A stretch of DNA of 15,057 bases from DATMBL01 sp050735975 (GTDB lineage: Bacteria > Desulfobacterota > Binatia > UBA9968). The position numbers and the translations under genes are program-made. Shown here piece after piece: positions 6,087 through 13,100 of the stretch (positions within the stretch are counted from its first letter, which is position 1; the number at the start of each line of letters is the position of its first letter). A model generated the notes under the pieces. The model saw nothing but the letters and a program-made list of their open reading frames with translations. It had not been told where the DNA came from and did not search any database. The stretch covers positions 1 through 15,057 of the forward strand of contig JBOHVS010000283.1 in the NCBI GenBank assembly GCA_050735975.1. The letters run 5' to 3'.

Positions 6087-7051
6087 ATGTTAAGAGCCGA
6101 AGATTTAAAGGGCGTTCTGGCGATGATGCCGGCTTTTACCACGCCGGAAGGTTCATCTCCGCATGCCAGAGACACCGTTGACATCGCAGCTTTGGAAACC
6201 GCCGTGGATAAAATCATCCGCGACGGTGTCGACGCCATCGCGGCAATGGGCAGCTTCGGAGAATTTCATACCCTGTTATTGGATGAAAAAAAGACACTGG
6301 CCGAGGCCACCATCGCAGCCGCGCGCAAGCGCGTGCCGGTTTTCATCGGCTGCAGTAGTACAAACCCCAGAGAAACATTGGAGCTGGTGACGTTTGCCGA
6401 GCGAGCCGGCGCTGACGGCGTACTTTGCGTTGTTCCCTTTTACTTTCCCTCGACTGTCGAGAATGTGATCCAATTCTATCTCGATCTAGCGGATAGCTTT
6501 CCAAAGCTCGGTATAGCCGTCTATCATAATCCCCCACTACACCGGGTGACCATACCCGTGTCGGCATTTCAAAAACTGGTGACGCGTCACAATATCGTCG
6601 CTGTGAAAGACAGCCGCCGGACCCCGCCGCTTTCATGGAGCTGATTAAGATCGTCAAGGGTAAAATCAGCGTCTTTTGCAATCAGATGCAGACTTTTCCC
6701 TACATGATGTTAGGCGCCGCCGGCTGCTGGTCGATCTCAGCATGGATGGGGCCTTCGCCGCTGCTCCGAATGCGAGACACATCCTTTGCCGGTGACTGGG
6801 AGACAGCCAAAGAGATTTGTTTGGATCTCAATGCACGTTACAAAACCCTCGGAAGGCCCGGAGATCTCTTTTGGCGGGAAAATGTACATAAACTGGAAAT
6901 AAACGAAGCAGGCTACTGCGTAGCCGGGCCATTGCGTCCGCCTTTCCAAATTATTCCTCCGGTAATTCTCGATCACGCCAAGCAGCAGGCCGAAGAATGG
7001 AAAAAGCTCTGCGCGAAGTATCCTACTGAAAAAGGCGCGGCCGCCGTATAA
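6087..7051 (+). pseudogene. NahE/PhdJ-like hydratase-aldolase (DapA superfamily), broken by a frameshift
   Basis: Class I pyruvate-dependent aldolase family. NahE and PhdJ cleave benzylidene-pyruvate intermediates of naphthalene/phenanthrene degradation to an aromatic aldehyde and pyruvate. The first frame (6087-6644) has the DapA-type GSFGEFHTL loop, Tyr146 (AVYHNPP) and the Schiff-base Lys174 (VAVKDSRR), then drifts to a stop. The second frame (open from before 6635 to 7051) continues the same protein: FMELIKIV, GAAGCWSISAWMGP, GDWETAKEI, and the NahE-like end AGPLRPPFQIIPP. Adding one base near 6620 would give KDSRRDPAAFMELIK and a single protein of about 321 residues. So one base is missing: a recent mutation or a sequencing/assembly error, since the rest is intact. 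The start has an excellent GGAGGAGG. The substrate is not fixed by sequence. Confidence 0.85.
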
Positions 7052-7089
7052 ATCGGGGGGCAATTCAGGTCCAACCTTGGATCTTGACT

Positions 7090-7108
7090 GTTTGGTTTTC
7101 ACCCAAAC
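7090..7108 (+). terminator. Weak hairpin after the aldolase gene
   Basis: GTTTGG and CCAAAC pair across seven bases, about 40 bases after the aldolase stop. The following TTACT is not a proper T-tract, so termination here is doubtful. The rest of the gap up to the toxin-antitoxin promoter shows nothing else. Confidence 0.25.
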
Positions 7109-7273
7109 TTACTATCGTCTGTCGGGTAACCCCGGTTTCCGTTCAGCCTAGTGATCCGTGGCGCGAGAGCGCGATCTCTTCGGTTGTTGGATGATATCGT
7201 ACGGCGATTAACCGCATGCTCTGCGCAATAACGTGCCTGACCGTGTCCTTCACCTTTAGTTTTAGGTTCCGGC

Positions 7274-7319
7274 TTGAGCGATCTATCGATGTGAGCTACT
7301 ATAGCTATGACTATAGCTA
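7274..7319 (+). promoter_or_regulatory. Toxin-antitoxin promoter and likely antitoxin operator
   Basis: TTGAGC (7274-7279), a 17-base spacer and TACTAT (7297-7302) make a reasonable sigma70 promoter. Overlapping and following the -10 is a 9-bp direct repeat CTATAGCTA (7299-7307 and 7311-7319), spaced 12 bases start to start, with palindromic cores (CTATAG, TAGCTA). Tandem short sites one helical turn or so apart over a promoter are the usual target of ribbon-helix-helix antitoxins, so autorepression is likely. Confidence 0.55.
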
Positions 7320-7335
7320 CAAAGGAAGACGACTT

Positions 7336-7566
7336 ATGAAGACGGTGCAGATGACCTTGGATGAAAACCTCGTAAAGGCGGTAGACAGCGCGGCAAAGAA
7401 GTTGGGGACGACGCGATCAGGCTTTACCAGGGAGGCCCTGCGTTCTGCCCTCAGGGAAGTCCGCGTAAAGGAATTGGAGTCCAGGCATCGCGAAGGTTAC
7501 AAGCGTAAGCCGGTCAAGCCCGGCGAGTTCAATGACTGGGAATCGGAACAGGTCTGGGGTGACTGA
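7336..7566 (+). CDS. Ribbon-helix-helix antitoxin, MazE-type partner
   Basis: A 76-residue antitoxin that should bind its own promoter as a dimer and neutralise the downstream MazF-like RNase. Residues 1-45 read as a ribbon-helix-helix: a short strand (KTVQMTLDE), helix (NLVKAVDSAAKKLG) and second helix after TTRSGFTREAL. The tail, residues ~48-76, is charged and ends in NDWESEQVWGD, suited to wrap around the toxin. I start at the ATG at 7336, with GGAAG upstream. An in-frame ATG 120 bases earlier would add an unrelated N-terminus reading through the promoter and operator. The stop overlaps the toxin start (TGATG), coupling their translation. Confidence 0.85.
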   Translation: MKTVQMTLDENLVKAVDSAAKKLGTTRSGFTREALRSALREVRVKELESRHREGYKRKPVKPGEFNDWESEQVWGD

Positions 7567-7877
7567 TGAAGAGAGGTGAGGTCAGATGGTATGTGTTTTC
7601 CCGACCTGACAAGAAACGGCCGGTTCTGATTCTGACCAGAGATTCAGCGTTGGAATTTCTGGGTGAGGTGACCGTGGCGCCGATCACGTCGACCATTCGG
7701 GATATTCCATCCGAAGTTTGGTTGACTAAGGCGGACGGCATGCCCAGGGATTGCGCCGTCAACCTTGATCATCTTCAAACCATTTCGAAAGGAAAACTCG
7801 GCTCGCTCATCACGACTTTGAGCGCGAGCAAGATGCAACAGATGCGGCCAAGTTTACTCTTTGCGCTGGGCTTTTAG
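7566..7877 (+). CDS. MazF/PemK-family mRNA interferase toxin
   Basis: A 103-residue endoribonuclease toxin that would cleave cellular mRNA when the antitoxin is degraded. Family features in order: GEVRW at the N-terminus, KKRPVLIL with Arg18 in the position of the catalytic Arg, VAPITSTIRDIPSEV with Thr41 at the catalytic Thr position, then CAVNLDHLQTISKGKLG. All the usual blocks are present, so it looks intact. Cleavage specificity cannot be read from the sequence. The ATG overlaps the antitoxin stop. The pair sits between a broken aldolase gene and a truncated coding remnant, as expected for a mobile module. Confidence 0.9.
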   Translation: MKRGEVRWYVFSRPDKKRPVLILTRDSALEFLGEVTVAPITSTIRDIPSEVWLTKADGMPRDCAVNLDHLQTISKGKLGSLITTLSASKMQQMRPSLLFALGF

Positions 7878-7881
7878 ATAA

Positions 7882-8097
7882 AGGACGACCTGGGCAGGAT
7901 TAAACAGCTTCGCCACGTACTACACGGATCCCTATTTCAATACCGCTCAGCCGGCCTACTCGACCATGTTCCTCGACGTTGTGATTTCTGAAAGACACCG
8001 AGAAATCGCCCCGCTGACGGCCAACGGCGGCCAAATGAACACTTCGATCGTCGTGATCATGGCTCGGACCAAAGTCGTGGTTAAACCGGCTGCGTGA
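7882..8097 (+). pseudogene. Truncated 3' end of an unidentified gene
   Basis: A 71-residue open stretch without its own start. It follows an in-frame TAA and ends at a TGA. The translation looks like genuine protein (TYYTDPYFNTAQPAYSTMF, then LDVVISERHREIAPL and a beta-type tail IVVIMARTKVVVKP), with codons similar to the neighbours. It begins five bases after the toxin stop, as if the toxin-antitoxin module or another rearrangement cut off the upstream part. I do not recognise the family. A non-functional remnant is the best explanation. Confidence 0.4.
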
Positions 8098-8208
8098 AGT
8101 CGATTTGGAGCTAGGGGAGCTTAACGGCAACGGTTCTCTGCCTATTGATTGGCTTTCCGTAAGTCGCGTGAAACTGTCGCTTACAACAGGCAAACGAGCG
8201 GAGCCACT

Positions 8209-8550
8209 GTGAACGGCAGTATCGCCATCGTCCAGGGGCTATATTTTCTTATCACCGGCGTATGGCCGCTCATCAGCTTCACCAGCTTTGAAAAGGTGAC
8301 CGGGCCAAAGACCGACCAGTGGCTCGTCAAAACTGTGGGGGTGCTCGTTGCCGTTATAGGTTTGGCCCTCGTCCACGCTGGTGTGAAAGAAGAGATTAAT
8401 TCCACGGTGACTATTATCGCGGGGGGGAGCGCAGCGAGTTTAGCGGCCGTGGACGTGATTTACGTGTCCAAGCGCGTTATTGCACCAATCTTTCTACTTG
8501 ATGCGGTCGTCGAACTCTTGTTCATAATGTGGTGGACCATAGCTTCATAG
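8209..8550 (+). CDS. Small inner-membrane hypothetical protein
   Basis: A 113-residue hydrophobic protein with about four membrane segments: ~3-22 (IAIVQGLYFLITGVWPLIS), ~42-60 (VGVLVAVIGLALVHAG), ~68-90 (VTIIAGGSAASLAAVDVIYV) and ~92-112 (IAPIFLLDAVVELLFIMWW). A conserved-looking loop, FEKVTGPKTDQWLVKT, links the first two. This arrangement recalls a common uncharacterised small membrane protein family. I chose GTG at 8209 because GGAG lies five bases upstream and it puts the first helix at the N-terminus; a TTG 60 bases earlier is less likely. It stands alone, with remnants on both sides. No enzymatic or transport motif is seen; role unknown. Confidence 0.75.
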   Translation: MNGSIAIVQGLYFLITGVWPLISFTSFEKVTGPKTDQWLVKTVGVLVAVIGLALVHAGVKEEINSTVTIIAGGSAASLAAVDVIYVSKRVIAPIFLLDAVVELLFIMWWTIAS

Positions 8551-8584
8551 ATTGTAATCCCATTGGAGCGCAATAAGGCGGCAA

Positions 8585-8722
8585 TCAGATGGCATCAACA
8601 GCCTTATGCATCAAACGGTATGCGCCGATGCGGATGCCGGTTCGCGTGTAAGCTTCCGTAATAACTATGCTGGGGCCATGGCCGATGACCCGTGCAACAC
8701 CCTGTTTGTTATCTACGCACAA
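8585..8722 (-). pseudogene. Short coding remnant after the VOC gene
   Basis: A 45-residue open stretch (TTG to TGA) on the same strand as the VOC gene, eight bases after its stop. The translation is protein-like (GVARVIGHGPSIVITEAYTR, GIRIGAYRLMHKAVDAI), with a Gly-rich loop and an amphipathic C-terminal helix, and reads like the C-terminal end of a larger enzyme. No N-terminal part exists upstream because the VOC gene occupies that space. Family not recognised; probably what is left of a former operon partner after deletion. Confidence 0.35.
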
Positions 8723-8730
8723 GGTTCAGC

Positions 8731-9132
8731 CTAAGCCATCTGCCGTCCGGTAGGGTTAGAGCAATGAATCTGCTGGTAATTCCCTTCCGAGTCAAAGAAA
8801 TAGACAGCGCGGCCGGTCGACCGGACTACCGGCCCTTCATGGTAATGGCCTTCTCTCTTCAGAAATTCCAAAGCATCGTCGAAAGCTTCCGGCGCCACTT
8901 CAAACGCTTGGTGGGCGATGCCGTCCTCCTCAAGAGTGTTTCGATTCAGCGGCCGAGGTCTCTGAAAAAGCACCACATCCGCATCGCCGCACTTGAGCCG
9001 TGATAGCCGGGCGCCCGACTCGCCGAGTCGCTGTGGGGCCTTCATCCCCAACACCGTGGTGTAGAAACGCTCCGCTCGATCGAGATCGTCCACCGGGATT
9101 CCGATATGATATATGCCGACGGTTTGAATCAT
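8731..9132 (-). CDS. VOC-family (glyoxalase/dioxygenase fold) protein
   Basis: A 133-residue metal-dependent enzyme of the vicinal oxygen chelate superfamily, one domain of paired beta-alpha-beta-beta-beta modules. Visible are the opening YHIGIPVDDLDRAERFYTTVLG with metal-ligand His9, His74 in GIAHQAFEV, and the closing DSEGNYQQIH. In that last motif most relatives have Glu as a ligand (G-N/H-x-x-E-x); here Gln121 takes the place. This may alter metal binding or mark a divergent subfamily. An excellent Shine-Dalgarno AAGGAGGT lies six bases before the ATG. The reaction cannot be assigned; glyoxalase, dioxygenase and antibiotic-modifying members share the fold. A coding remnant follows directly downstream. 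Confidence 0.88.
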   Translation of the reverse strand: MIQTVGIYHIGIPVDDLDRAERFYTTVLGMKAPQRLGESGARLSRLKCGDADVVLFQRPRPLNRNTLEEDGIAHQAFEVAPEAFDDALEFLKREGHYHEGPVVRSTGRAVYFFDSEGNYQQIHCSNPTGRQMA

Positions 9133-9138
9133 GGCTCT

Positions 9139-9146
9139 ACCTCCTT
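9139..9146 (-). promoter_or_regulatory. Near-consensus Shine-Dalgarno of the VOC gene
   Basis: AAGGAGGT on the minus strand, six bases from the ATG; a perfect match to the 16S anti-Shine-Dalgarno core that fixes the start codon and suggests efficient translation. Confidence 0.75.
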
Positions 9147-9319
9147 TTAGACCTTAACTCGGAAGCAAAAAAAGCCAACACACCTGGAAGACCCGCGGCG
9201 GCTGGCTCAGTCTCTTCTAGTCGTTTCCCCCTCTAAACCTCACGTCACTCAATGCATTGACCATGCCGGAGGAGGCTTTCTGATTACTGGCTAGTGCCCT
9301 ATCAAATTCGCTCGCGTTG

Positions 9320-9481
9320 TCAAGACGAAATGTAGTTCAGAAACATTGGACCCGTATATTGCGGATGATCGTCGTCGCAAAACGCGGTAGCAATGGTTGA
9401 TGTCTCGATCGCGCCAACTTCTTTCATACCCAGGCGTTCGACGGCACGCGCAACCGCTTTCGCGTCAGCGAGTAGCGCGCC
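9320..9481 (-). pseudogene. Truncated C-terminal end of an unidentified gene
   Basis: A 53-residue open stretch ending at TGA, with no usable start and a TAG immediately upstream. The translation is strongly protein-like: ALLADAKAVARAVERLGM, KEVGAIETSTIATAFCDDD, HPQYTGPMFLNYIS. Alternating helix and strand suggest the end of a soluble enzyme; I cannot name the family. Its upstream end coincides exactly with a copy of a 15-bp direct repeat whose partner lies 151 bases away, beyond the tandem repeat, suggesting interruption by an insertion or rearrangement. Confidence 0.4.
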
Positions 9482-9632
9482 CTATCGACGGAAAGTCAGT
9501 GTGAAGGGTCACGAAGCTAGGAGGTCATCTATTAGGAGGCATCCGTTAGGAGGCATCCGTTAGGAGGCAGGTCAAAGATCAGTCGACGGTGACGATGGAC
9601 GCCATCGGTTTGGCGGGAGCGAGTAGCGCACC
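9467..9632. repeat. Pair of 15-bp direct repeats flanking a 136-bp segment
   Basis: AGCGAGTAGCGCGCC (9467-9481) and AGCGAGTAGCGCACC (9618-9632) differ at one base. The enclosed segment contains the 14-bp tandem repeat. On the minus strand both copies read Gly-Ala-Leu-Leu-Ala in the register of the coding remnant at 9320-9481. This could be a target duplication, or the junction of a tandem duplication. Confidence 0.4.
9517..9571. repeat. 14-bp tandem repeat, about 2.9 clean copies plus one degenerate
   Basis: TTAGGAGGCATCCG occurs at 9532-9545 and 9546-9559, followed by a 12-base partial copy TTAGGAGGCAGG and preceded by a diverged copy CTAGGAGGTCATCTA. Each unit holds AGGAGG, a ribosome-binding-like core on the plus strand, but no gene follows. 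The array is too short and lacks spacers, so it is not CRISPR. Replication slippage is the simplest origin. Confidence 0.8.
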
Positions 9633-9652
9633 GAACCGTGAATCCGCCCAGG

Positions 9653-9667
9653 GGTCAGGTTTTGACC
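9653..9667. repeat. Short dyad GGTCA...TGACC
   Basis: GGTCA and TGACC form a 5-bp inverted repeat around GGTTT, inside GGGGTCAGGTTTTGACC. The GGGGTCAG core resembles the ends of the MITE/REP-like element at 4579-4730, so it may be a REP-type remnant. It lies about 50 bases after the receiver gene stop on the minus strand. Confidence 0.3.
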
Positions 9668-9718
9668 AAGTGAAAGTCCAAGAAAGGCGATCAACCAAAA
9701 GTGGCAGTATTGGGAAAA

Positions 9719-10108
9719 TCAGAGATTTTTCTGCGACAATGGTTTCTTTAAGAGTTTCTCGATGGCGTGACCCAGCTCTACGTGTGAGAACGGCTTTGCA
9801 AGATAGCCATCAAAACCTGCCTTCAAGCATTTTTCGCGGTCTCCAGGCATGGCCTTTGCTGTTGCAGCAAGGATGGGGATGGATTGTGTATTTGGATTGC
9901 TTTGTATTTGAGCGATTGCTTCGAATCCATTCATTTTTGGCAACATGATATCCATAATAATCAGGTCAGGATGTTCCGCTTCGGCCAGATCCACAGCCTC
10001 AAGGCCATTTTGGGCAGTCGTTGTCTCGTAGCCCAGAAATGCCAATTCGTTCTTCAGCACATCAAGCGTATCGATATGGTCTTCAACTAACAGAATTCGT
10101 TTCTTCAA
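9719..10108 (-). CDS. Receiver-only response regulator, partner of the large kinase
   Basis: A 129-residue single REC domain. Conserved residues: E9/D10 acidic pair, phospho-acceptor D53 (MDIMLPKMNG), T83 (LAATAKA) and K105 (AKPF); residues beyond ~122 are a short Lys-rich tail. No DNA-binding or enzymatic output, so it would relay phosphate or act by docking. The start is TTG, directly before KKRILLVED; an AAAGG lies somewhat far upstream (11 bases). It begins 30 bases after the stop of the 1462-residue kinase on the same strand, which makes it that kinase's probable target. Its C-terminal half closely resembles the receiver fragment at the right edge, so the two look like paralogues. Confidence 0.93.
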   Translation of the reverse strand: MKKRILLVEDHIDTLDVLKNELAFLGYETTTAQNGLEAVDLAEAEHPDLIIMDIMLPKMNGFEAIAQIQSNPNTQSIPILAATAKAMPGDREKCLKAGFDGYLAKPFSHVELGHAIEKLLKKPLSQKNL

Positions 10109-10138
10109 TTTCAGTACGACCTTTCGTTCGGACCAAGA

Positions 10139-13100
10139 CTATATTTTATCAGACTGACTGAAGGAGTGATCTTTCTCAACTCTTTCAGAAGCGCGCGGAT
10201 CGAGGGATGTTTCCGATACAGGAATTTTAACCGTGAAGCAAGTTCCTTTACCAAGCTCACTATTTACGCCAACCGTTCCTCCAAGCAGCTCCGTGAACTT
10301 CTTAACAATATAAAGCCCGAGACCAGCGCCCTCGTGAAGCCTGGTATCAGAACTGTCAACCTGGGCAAATTTCTCAAAAATCAGTTCCTTGGCGTCATCC
10401 GGAATACCGATCCCCGTATCAGTTATGGAAAACTTCATCTCGTGCTTTTCGGGAAAATAATGCGCCGATATAGCGACAGATCCGGTATCGGTAAACTTGA
10501 TCGCATTGTTGATCAGATTTTGAAGAATGTTCCTCAGCTTCTCAGCGTCGGTTTTTATTACGGGTAGCTCCGGCGGATAATCCCAATAGAGAGAAATGTC
10601 CTTGTCACGCGCCCAGCCAAACATCACTTTTAGATGGCTAACGAAATCTCCTAAATCGACTTCTTCGATTGTGAGTGATACCTCTCCGGTCTCTATCCTG
10701 GTTATCTCCAAGATACTGCTGACCAGATAAAGGAGGTCATTGCTGCGACACGTTATAGTACTAAGGGCTTTTTTCATATCGTGGTTTACTTCACCGAACA
10801 TTCCATCCTGGATCATAGCCGTATAGCCTGTAACAACGGTAAGAGGCGTCCTGAGCTCGTGGGACATAACGCTTAAAAACTGGTCTTTCACCCTGTTTGA
10901 TTTTTCCAAATCTCGGTACAGCCGGGCGTTTTGAACAGCGATAGCCGCTCCGTTTGCCAATTGCTCCAACAGCTCAACTTCCCCTGACGCAAACTCCCGG
11001 GGCTGATAGCTCAAGGCTCTAAGGGTGCCCAGAAGCTCGCCAGCATGGGAAAGAAGGGGAATCCCCAGATATCCACGGATCTTCAGCCGGTGCGGGAGTG
11101 TGGAATCGGCAAAAAATTCTTCCTCTTTCGTTAAGTCGTAAACCATGAGGGGTTTCCGGTTTTCAATGAACCATTGCCAGCGCAAGTTGTTACCGCTTAT
11201 CCGCCCATCGTCTATTCCCGGATCGACTCCTGAGGCTGCAACAAGCTGGCTTGTCCCGCTCTCGATTATCCTGGCATCCACGATGTCCACTCTTAGGAAA
11301 TTCCGGGCCTTTTCCGTTATTTTTTTGAGCAGGCTCGTATGGTTCAAAACGGTGATGTCTTGGCTGAGCTCCTTCAGAAGCCGCTGGATTTCTTCGCGTC
11401 TGCTGAGATCCGCGTTTGCTTTTTCGAGTTCCTTCGCTTGTTTGCTGGTCTGCTCGTAGAGCTGAGCATTGTGGATCGCTATCGCCGCCTGGCCAGCCAG
11501 CATAATGAAAAACTGAATTTCCTGGTTGGTGAATCGTCGCTCCGCTTTTGTATAGAGACAAAGGGCTCCTAGCGCTTTGTCTCTAGCGATCAGAGGAACG
11601 CCGAGAAGGGAGACCAGACCATGTCTGACGGCAAAAGCGGGGTCTTTTACTTGTGGGTTGTTTTGAATGTCAGCAATCATCAAAGGGGCCTTGTTTTCCA
11701 GGACGGCTTTAGAAAAGTCCGCCCCGGCATTCCACTGGCCCTTCCATTCCTCTTCCGGAAGGTTCCGGCATGTAATAGGCTCCAACTCTCCAGTCGCCGG
11801 GTTAAATAGCCTTATTGCAGTCGCTGCTTCATAGGGAAGAAAGAGATAAATTTTTTCCACCAGGACATCCAGGACCGCGCGGAGGTCCAAAGTGGAGGTG
11901 ATCGCTAAATCAATCTCGTGCAGGGCTGAGAGGCGCCTTAGATTGCTCTGAGTCTCACCGAACAGGCGGGCGTTTTCCAAAGCAACGCCGATGACGTTGC
12001 CAATAGTTTTTAACAAGTTCAATTCTTGAGGCGAGAACGGGATAGGACGGGATGTGGCGACATTCAAAATTCCCACCACTGTCCCGTGTCCTTTCAGGGG
12101 GACCCAGATGATGGAGCGCGGTTCATCCCGAAGCGGTGACTCTCTCAGGGGTGTCTTTTCTGTATCGTTGATGACGAGCGCTTCTCCGGTTGCAAAAACC
12201 CGGTCGCTCTTTCCTTCTGTTGTACGGCGGTCCACCAGCGCGGCGATGTGATGCTGCGTGATCCCCCGGTGTGCCGCCAAAGTGACCTCGCCGTTGGTGG
12301 GATTTTTAAGCCTGATGTACCCTCGCTCTCGTCCCGTAACCTCTAGCACCTTGTCTAACGCCGTTTCGAAAACTTCCTCCAGATGGAGAGACTGGCTTGT
12401 TGCCATGGCGATGGCGTTTAGCGCTCCCTGCTCTCTGGCGTTCCGCTCTGTCTCTTTGAAGAGACGAGCCTTTTGTACAGCAATTCCCATCTGGTTACCC
12501 AGAGTCTCCAGTAGATTAATCTGGTCGGACTGAAACTTCCGGGGCATCCGGCTTCCCAACGTGATAATTCCAACCACGTCATCTCCGCTCCGGACAGGAA
12601 TAACCACAGCCGACTGAACGCCTTCTCTTTTCAATGTACGTAGGCCGCTGGACCCAGGAACATTCTCCTCGACATACGGCTGCTTGAAAGTGACCGCTCG
12701 CACGGTCATTTGTCCTGTGGTGGCGTCGGTTATTTTACTGTGATGCCGATTCAGGTTTTCGGGGTCCTGGTAGCCCCGGCTGGATACTAATTCTAGCATC
12801 TCATGAGCCGGGTCGAGGAGGCGGATGTTACCGATATCGAACCCGCCAATGGAAAAGGACCTATCAAGAATCGCCTCCAGGATTGCTTCGAGATCGGAAG
12901 AGCTCAAGATCGCTTGAGCCACCGCGTGAAGGATTTGAAGTTCCTTGTAATGAGCCTGCAGCTTATCCTCGGCATGCTTGCGCGTCGTTATATCGCGAAT
13001 GTAGCCTGTAAAGACCGGCGGGCCATCCAAGGGAATGCGGGTTATGGCAAGCTCGACGGGAAACTCAGTACCGTCAGCGCGCATCGCGGTCGTCTCGAAC

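Noticed and set aside
5909..6238. Minus-strand 109-residue open frame across the divergent promoter region
   Set aside because: It overlaps the well-supported start and ribosome binding site of the aldolase and has no family features.
7216..7335. Longer 116-residue version of the antitoxin
   Set aside because: The extra 40 residues would be translated from the promoter and operator; the ATG at 7336 has GGAAG upstream and begins the ribbon-helix-helix.
9517..9571. CRISPR array
   Set aside because: Units are only 14 bp and directly abutting, with no spacers and no cas genes nearby.
11190..11561. Minus-strand and plus-strand open frames inside the large kinase
   Set aside because: Out-of-frame shadows of a continuous 1462-codon gene with intact domains.
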